Shown piece by piece: positions 59,801 through 64,000 of a DNA stretch of 64,000 nucleotides. The translations under genes and the position numbers were made by a program. The notes below the pieces were generated by a model. The model had not been told where the DNA came from and did no database searches. It saw only the letters and a list, made by a program, of their open reading frames with translations. Source of the stretch: Schistosoma mansoni (lineage: Eukaryota; Platyhelminthes; Trematoda; Strigeidida; Schistosomatidae); the NCBI RefSeq assembly GCF_000237925.1, contig NC_031495.1, positions 10,455,852-10,519,851 on the forward strand, in the 5' to 3' direction. Within the stretch, counting starts at the first letter, position 1. The number at the start of each line of letters is the position of its first letter.

Positions 59801-62800
59801 CAGTGACCAACGATTGATTAATACGCCATTTGTTCCCTCAGGATACTGGAGCCCATGTGCACTATTGGTTTGGAATCAGGGTTTTCCAACTCCCCTAGGT
59901 GGACTCGCCGTGTCCATCAACTCGGTTAAAGCGCCGGGCATACACTTTTCGTCCTCTCAATTTCATAAACAACACCCGTAGTGTGAGAAGACAGTGAGTA
60001 GGACTTCCCTGGTGGTGGTTGCATGAACGTGGCTATGTGAGAGCATTTCGAGAGTGAGAGTTGACTCTCCCCACTCTCGGTCAAACCAGGGCATTTGGGG
60101 GCTAGCAAATTAAAACAATACATCATCAATTATATAAGAAATTCGGTCGGTCACCTTTTGTATGAGGGACTGGAACAAATTATTCAGTAGTTTCGATAGT
60201 GCTGAATAAATAAATTTAATCTCCAGTTTTTTTTTTCAAAAGAAATCTTAGCAAGTAAACATGAAGTAACAAATTATATTAACATAACAGTAACTCATGT
60301 TTTCGATAAACGTCCGTGACAAATAATCACAGGGATTCCTTTCTTTTATGACAGTCAGAAATCGAAGGAAAAAAAGAAGCATATCAACTTTCTGAGTATG
60401 TCATAATTTTTTTTATAGCGTTCTTCATTGGTATCATTCATGTCTGTAAATATTGTTAAGTTGTTAATTATTCAACTTCTATTAATCAAACTAGGTTTTA
60501 AATCTGATTCTGTTATTGTTTTAAGTGTCAAACTGTGTATCTCGACTCTTCCTTGTCTAGTACTCCGGTTTATGTGGTGTACGTCCATTTTAGCCCAATT
60601 ATTTACGTAAGAAAGCCTCATTACGTGGAAGTTTTAAACACTTACCTGTATAAAATTATTTCTAGGTAAGGAGCTAACTCACTTAGGTCGCTTCAGAGTT
60701 ATGCATCATACGTCAATAGGTCATTGTTGTGTCTGTAAATCGACACTGTTATATCTCAGAATCGACATTGTTATAACTAGAAAATTTGGGTCCATCAGCA
60801 GTGTTGTAACTAGGTAGCCGACTGTTATATCTGGAGAGTTGTCTTTGTTGTGTGCGTATCGGGTCTGTTGAATTCACAGTCTTATTGGTTTTACTTGAGA
60901 ATTAGGAACCATTGCAATTCTTCTATTTCACTTATATTGCACTTGTGGGTGGCCTGTGCTCCTCCACGAGGGATAACAGGCGTAAGTAAGTAAGTAACTT
61001 CGTGTAAAGAGAAATGGGAACCCACTACACTTCCCGCGATACAAAGTGCGAACACGAAAGACTGGTGCAATGAAGATTTATTGACTCCCCAAAAATACGT
61101 TTCCAAACGAGTTCCATAATCACATCCAAGTCACTTTAACGTTAGACCACAATACAATCATTCATATACTAAGTTTCATACACCTATTAATATCACATAT
61201 AAGAAGAAATACGCAGAGTTACTGTAAAAAACACTAAATATATTTTACCTGAATTAACACAGTAAATAAAATTGTCACACTGCATGAGAGTCCACATTTG
61301 TTATATAGAGTAAAGTTTATACTAGATTGATATTGACCGCTCGAATTACCGAACCGTACCATCTGTCTAGATTTCATTTTCGTAAAGTTTACCTTCTTTT
61401 CCGATACACACTTTAGTAACAATTGCTACCATAAAATCTCCCGGTCATGCAATCAACTGCGACTTTCTATTCAAGGAATTTGAATAATTTTGGACTTCAG
61501 TATGCGGATATGTGTTTTAAAACTTGCAGAAGGGTAAAAATTGTTCGAGGTTTGAAATCGAGTTTATTTTCTGGAGTTTTTTGTTCCTGAGCTGCGTTTT
61601 GACAACGAATAATTATGGAAGCTAGTATTTTCAATACTGTCAAACCGAATTCTTTGTGGTTTTCACTATTAGTATTCTTCCTTTTCTTATAGATTTGGTT
61701 GATCGGTGGAATGTGACCATGTCCTCCAGCTCTTATACCCTAGAAAATATTTTAGTCAACTTTTACTAAGATTGGACCATTACCTTTAAGATCACTTAAT
61801 TCAAGATATCAGATTCGGTTTCTTTCTTAAGCTCCATGCTAAATATGACGTTTCCAACTTCCCTAAAAGTTAGTACATGTATCGTTTCTTCTTTTTTCTT
61901 AAGACGCTTGAAAATGCGTTCTTTCACTAAACCATAATCGGAGTTTAAATATGCCTTAGAATAAGTAGAAGTCTTCTGTCGAACTTGTACAACTGAAGTT
62001 GGCTTCAGTGTTTTCTGTTTGTGTTCACTGTTGTGTCAACAATTGAGATAATGTTTCTCTCTATGCCTCAAACTGCTTGCTAGAAATAAGTATCTTGACG
62101 TTTAGATATTCCATGTCGTTGTTACTCATATTCAGTTATGCCTCATGGGAAAATTTGTTTTTTAATTCATGTACTTACTATGTAACTAAATACTTATATG
62201 TGCTCAGTAATAACAGCCGATGGGTTTCAGTGTTCTGCGTTTATATGTTTAAAAATTCCATGGTTTTGTAGAAAACTAAATCCTAATGTTATTTTAGATA
62301 ACGAATTATACTAGATTATTACTTTTAATAGTTAATCAAAAATTAAGCAAAATAATTCATATTTACAACCCTCTATTTCGTTAAAATCGTAAACTTACTA
62401 TTCTCTATGGTATTATTCTACGTTGTAACAATTTTCAGAATTTTTTGTCAATCTGAAGTTCATAGATTGGATACTCAATCATTATCAGTGCATTTAAATT
62501 CTCATCGTTACCAACCCTCCTATCCAGATGTTATCGAAGGGTGTCCACTAACCAGACATATGTCAGTTTGCTCTCTAAAAATGTTGTATTTAGAAGACTA
62601 TAAAAAACTGAAGAAATACACAAACTTCGAACAGTATGAAGCAGCGCATAAATCACGTGAATCAACATTCATTGACATTCAGAGAGGATGTTGTGCTGAT
62701 GGACCTCATGATCGATTCAAGTATGTATTCTGTAATTAAAATTTTAAAATGATCTAGTGTTCGCAGTACAGATATTTTTCCGTGTGTTTGCTATTTCGAT

Positions 62801-62993
62801 GGATTGGAAGTAAAAACCGGTGCTTCAATTCAATTGCATGAATGGGTTTTTCACACCAATAGTGCTTACTTAACTAGCAATAACTTTCTGGATAGTTTTC
62901 TTACTCAACTAGCCTACTTTGCCCGACAAGATAAACATCCAAATCTGTGTAGAATTTTAGGTGTTGAATGTACCAGAAACTTACCTGCTTGTG
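50738..62993 (+). CDS. EIF2AK4: GCN2 (EIF2AK4)-like eIF2-alpha kinase, partial gene
   Basis: Exons 50738-50880, 52893-52995, 54830-54973 and 57654-57701 join in phase and give most of an RWD domain (the part of GCN2 that binds GCN1) plus the start of the charged linker. Exons at about 62439-62720 and 62767-62993 join in phase and reach the pseudokinase start. GCN2 senses uncharged tRNA and phosphorylates eIF2-alpha to slow translation. The CSPTYPE block parallels human CPPTYPD, and LHEWVF...YLTS...HPNLCRILGV parallels human LYEWVL...FLTS...HPNVVRYLAM (from memory). Exons between 57.7 and 62.4 kb and before 50.7 kb are missing from my reading; the kinase and HisRS-like domains lie beyond the window. 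Introns contain a palindromic hammerhead SINE, an Sm-alpha-like SINE and LINE remnants. Confidence 0.78.
51985..52430 (-). mobile_element. Old RTE LINE remnant
   Basis: Minus-strand similarity to the 55-56 kb LINE: CTTCGTGCTCCCAATATACGC parallels the reading around ACCCGGTGTTCCCAGGATATGC, and GAGACTTCCAAGATAAATAAAG parallels GAGACTCCCAAGATAAGTGAAG. Heavily decayed. It lies in an intron of the GCN2-like gene, antisense to it. Confidence 0.75.
52893..52995 (+). CDS. EIF2AK4: GCN2-like exon: RWD second half
   Basis: Begins by completing the Thr codon (AC|A) and reads LLNFRIKGDKRVTKAQISVL, then HDVLKQLTETMRGQ. The acceptor is CCCCTACAG and the donor GTAATC, ending in phase 0. It aligns with the EIELKNAKGLSNESVNLLKS stretch of human GCN2. 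Confidence 0.78.
53109..53381 (+). repeat. Palindromic tRNA-derived SINE with hammerhead ribozyme
   Basis: A 15-bp target-site duplication flanks it, AGAAAATACATTGTT (53094-53108) and AGAGAATACATTGTT (53382-53396). About 79 bp at 53107-53185 are the reverse complement of 53267-53345 with a handful of mismatches. The centre holds a tRNA-like A box (GTGGTTAAGTGATCTGG) and B box (GGGTTCGAATCTC). The right arm is the 3' part of the SINE including the ribozyme and the tail ATTGACTCATGATTTCAACT. The left arm is the same tail inverted. The element lies in a GCN2-like intron. Confidence 0.85.
53235..53300 (+). ncRNA. Hammerhead ribozyme in palindromic SINE
   Basis: Order of parts on the plus strand: stem I GCACTG, core CTGAGGA, stem II GTCC/GGAC with loop, GAAAC, a very short stem III over GGCC, triplet ATC, then CAGTGC closing stem I. 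All invariant core bases (CUGA-N-GA, GAAA, NUH) are present. In stem III one pair is a C-A mismatch here, while the 11.07-kb fragment and the inverted left arm keep C-G (GTC triplet). Confidence 0.85.
54830..54973 (+). CDS. EIF2AK4: GCN2-like exon: end of RWD
   Basis: 48 codons, phase 0 both sides: ICMKELIEASHDFLKSLSTP aligns with VMIFELAYHVQSFLSEHNKP in human GCN2, followed by a polar stretch ending KLKMVKRE at a GTAAGT donor. Confidence 0.78.
55077..57145 (-). mobile_element. 5'-truncated RTE LINE, moderately old
   Basis: The same broad family as the 24.7-kb LINE but a different subfamily, ending (minus strand) in TACGTTGTAACTGACTGACTG. RT and C-terminal blocks are legible: [47 protein letters not shown] and [15 protein letters not shown]. 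The start is near NDREQWWVAKAREMEKAA, so the endonuclease is missing. A few stops and frame shifts break it (frames 57156-56956, 56377-55865, 55840-55307). The motif before YADD reads LEYPDDIALF, so the active-site YADD has become YPDD. It lies in a GCN2-like intron, antisense. Confidence 0.92.
57654..57701 (+). CDS. EIF2AK4: GCN2-like small exon, linker
   Basis: 16 codons, IEYIDEAIQWRLSLND, between TTTACCTTTCAG and GTAAGA, phase 0 both sides, continuing the previous exon in frame. Its shortness lowers confidence. Confidence 0.6.
58165..58402 (+). repeat. Sm-alpha-like SINE with hammerhead ribozyme (plus strand)
   Basis: GTGGCTATCAGGACTCAGTG head, A box GTGGCCGAGTGGATAACGC, B box GGGTTCGAGTCCC, hammerhead at 58269-58327, then the tail CTTGTGAATTTAGGCTATAT. 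Same order as the minus-strand copy at 36.5-36.8 kb and as the schistosome SMalpha SINE. Lies in a GCN2-like intron in the sense direction. Confidence 0.92.
58269..58327 (+). ncRNA. Hammerhead ribozyme, type I
   Basis: ATCCAG/CTGGAT closes stem I, core CTGACGA (position 7 is free), stem II starts GTC/GAC with one internal mismatch, then GAAAC, an eight-base palindrome ACGCGCGT as stem III, and the GTC cleavage triplet followed by CTGGATTCC. The upstream GATGCAGGTACATC can supply the stem I bulge that contacts loop II in the well-studied schistosome hammerhead. All invariant bases are present. Confidence 0.92.
58410..59630. other. No gene seen; intron of the GCN2-like gene
   Basis: AT-rich, no coding signal or repeat I can name. 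Confidence 0.4.
59640..60112 (+). repeat. Unclassified GC-richer interspersed repeat
   Basis: A block of about 470 bp stands out by base composition from AT-rich flanks: AGGGCCACACCCGGAGCC, CATGGTAGCCAGTGACCAAC, AACTCCCCTAGGTGGACTCG, GACTCTCCCCACTCTCGG. I recall similar blocks scattered in schistosome genes but cannot assign a family. No ORF spans it (a 62-codon frame at 59793 is unremarkable) and I see no clear target-site duplication. Confidence 0.55.
60890..61000 (+). mobile_element. 3' tip of an SR2-like RTE LINE
   Basis: GGCCTGTGCTCCTCCACGAG and GGATAACAGGCGTAAGTAAGTAAGTAA match the ending style of the 34.9-kb remnant (...AACAGGAGTGAGCAAGGAAGTAAGTGAGTAAG). Only the last hundred bases or so remain. 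Confidence 0.7.
61010..62430. other. No gene seen; intron of the GCN2-like gene
   Basis: AT-rich. One or more linker exons of the GCN2-like gene are probably hidden between 57.7 and 62.4 kb, but none is clear. Confidence 0.4.
62439..62720 (+). CDS. EIF2AK4: GCN2-like exon before the pseudokinase
   Basis: The frame reads IFCQSEVHRLDTQSLSVHLN to QRGCCADGPHDRF, ending at a GTATGT donor with two bases of the next codon (AA|T). Two acceptors keep the frame: ATTTTCAG (start 62439) and GTTCATAG (start 62466). No domain is recognised in the exon itself; it belongs here by phase with the next exon. Confidence 0.65.
62767..62993 (+). CDS. EIF2AK4: GCN2-like exon: start of the pseudokinase domain
   Basis: Reads TDIFPCVCYFDGLEVKTGAS, then LHEWVFHTNSAYLTSNNFL and RQDKHPNLCRILGVECTRN. 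The HPNLCRILGV block is the helix-C to beta-4 junction of protein kinase folds, and the EWV...LTS spacing is that of the degenerate first kinase domain of GCN2. Ends at GTAAGT in phase 1, so the gene goes on to the right. Confidence 0.8.
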
Positions 62994-63629
62994 GTAAGTC
63001 TAAAAATTACAATCATAATATTCATTTCGATAATATTCAATAGGCTTGTTTATTCTTCCATATATTCTTGGAGCTACAGATCTTAGGGTTATTTAAACGT
63101 AAGAGACGTACTAGTGAAGATATATTTCATAGATCCAGTTTAAGTCAATTTTTTCTAAGATGTATGTCTGTTAGAGCAAGTTTAAGTAAGTACATGCATA
63201 CATTCAAGTTGACTATTTGAAATGCATCTGTAAAGCATAGAAGCTAAGTTATTTGTCTTCTCTTTGTTGAATTTCTTATTCAGATTATAAGTTAAATGAA
63301 TAATATATGACCATCATAAATCAAGTCTACTGTATCACATTCTATGTAATTTGTCAGATTTTAAGTGTAAATTCCTAGTAAATCTAACTCTCATTTTCTT
63401 AAACATAAAGTTTTTGGATAGTACTTCATAGTTCACCGGGATGTTTAGCGTTTCCTATGCACCAAATGAGTTGAGAATATCCATATAGTTGTCCTTAAAT
63501 GTATTCTATGGTGCGGAAAAACTGTTCAAGTTGGAGTAATAATAATCTTGCTTACTATACGCTTGTCGTCCAACTTTGTTTAGTATTTAATTATTGTTTA
63601 TGTTAGGTACTTGTTTGTTTGTTAATATG

Positions 63630-63960
63630 ACCAGCAGACTGTGAATCCTCATAGACTGTGATTGGAACATGTGTTACGTTGCCTAACTATCTTCTATCTG
63701 GACGCGCTATTTCATCTGGAGTAGGAATAGGTTGGATGAAAGCTAGGGAGTGGTAAACTAAGACACGACACCAGTTGGTGAACCGTTGGATCGGGTCATG
63801 TTGATAGGTGACTACTTGGTGGTTGGACACGTTACGACATGGCTCAGAACCGGACACAGTGATACAGTTGTTGATTACCCGTTGAAAAGACCTTGGGGAT
63901 GCTATGTCCTTGTCGTGGATGTCTGCGTTTCCGCTCTGTAAAATCAGTTGATTTCTGGTA
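63630..63960 (+). mobile_element. RTE LINE remnant, 3' part
   Basis: GAACATGTGTTACGTTGCC, GGACGCGCTATTTCATCTGG and ACATGGCTCAGAACCGGACAC parallel the [10 protein letters not shown]...MAQNRSQW end of the 24.7-kb LINE family, with many changes and frame breaks. It lies downstream of the last recognised GCN2-like exon. Confidence 0.8.
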
Positions 63961-64000
63961 ACTATATCAGTATTCGATATCGATCTCAGATGTACCGAAA

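Overview
The window looks like genomic DNA of a blood fluke (Schistosoma sp.). It is AT-rich and split by long introns. It is dense in trematode-type retroelements: Ty3/gypsy LTR elements, RTE-clade and CR1-clade LINEs, and tRNA-derived SINEs that carry hammerhead ribozymes (the Sm-alpha type known from schistosomes). One 200-bp assembly gap (Ns) lies at 37194-37393. Species cannot be fixed from the sequence alone.

Host genes. (1) On the minus strand, about 30.3 to 15.5 kb, is a five-exon gene for a Goliath/RNF130-RNF150-like transmembrane RING-H2 E3 ubiquitin ligase; every intron boundary I could place keeps the reading phase. (2) On the plus strand, from about 50.7 kb past the right edge, are exons of a GCN2 (EIF2AK4)-like eIF2-alpha kinase: the RWD domain, then the start of the pseudokinase domain. 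(3) On the minus strand at 43.6-48.4 kb are three isolated candidate exons: a paired EF-hand exon resembling CRACR2A/EFCAB4, an exon encoding membrane segments, and one of unknown family. Whether they form one gene is not shown.

Mobile DNA, left to right. 183-5397 is a very young Ty3/gypsy element (LTRs differing at about one base by eye, TSD atac). It sits inside a segment repeated in inverted orientation near 45.2-45.8 kb, where the second copy keeps the empty site. 5559-7395 holds an older LTR-flanked remnant of the same lineage. 9.08-9.40 kb is a lone LTR, followed by a decayed CR1-like LINE to 12.15 kb with two small insertions. Inside Goliath introns lie two young RTE-type LINEs: a 5'-truncated one (17455-19011) and a full-length one with an uninterrupted 1197-codon ORF (24751-28660). 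Both have target-site duplications and both are inserted into older LINE remnants. Further LINE remnants lie at 34.3, 36.8-37.2, 52, 55.1-57.15, 60.9 and 63.6 kb. 39.9-45.6 kb holds a minus-strand gypsy fossil whose two halves flank the EF-hand exon. 46.4-47.1 kb holds another old gypsy pol fossil.

Most notable. Hammerhead-ribozyme SINEs occur in four states: one with all core elements (58.3 kb), one with a covarying stem but a lost cleavage triplet (36.6 kb), one palindromic head-to-head form with its own target-site duplication (53.1-53.4 kb), and one fragment inserted in a LINE (11.1 kb). I did not find a wholly new system. The palindromic ribozyme element, the inverted duplication with an empty retroelement site, and the exon framed by complementary gypsy halves are the items most worth checking.
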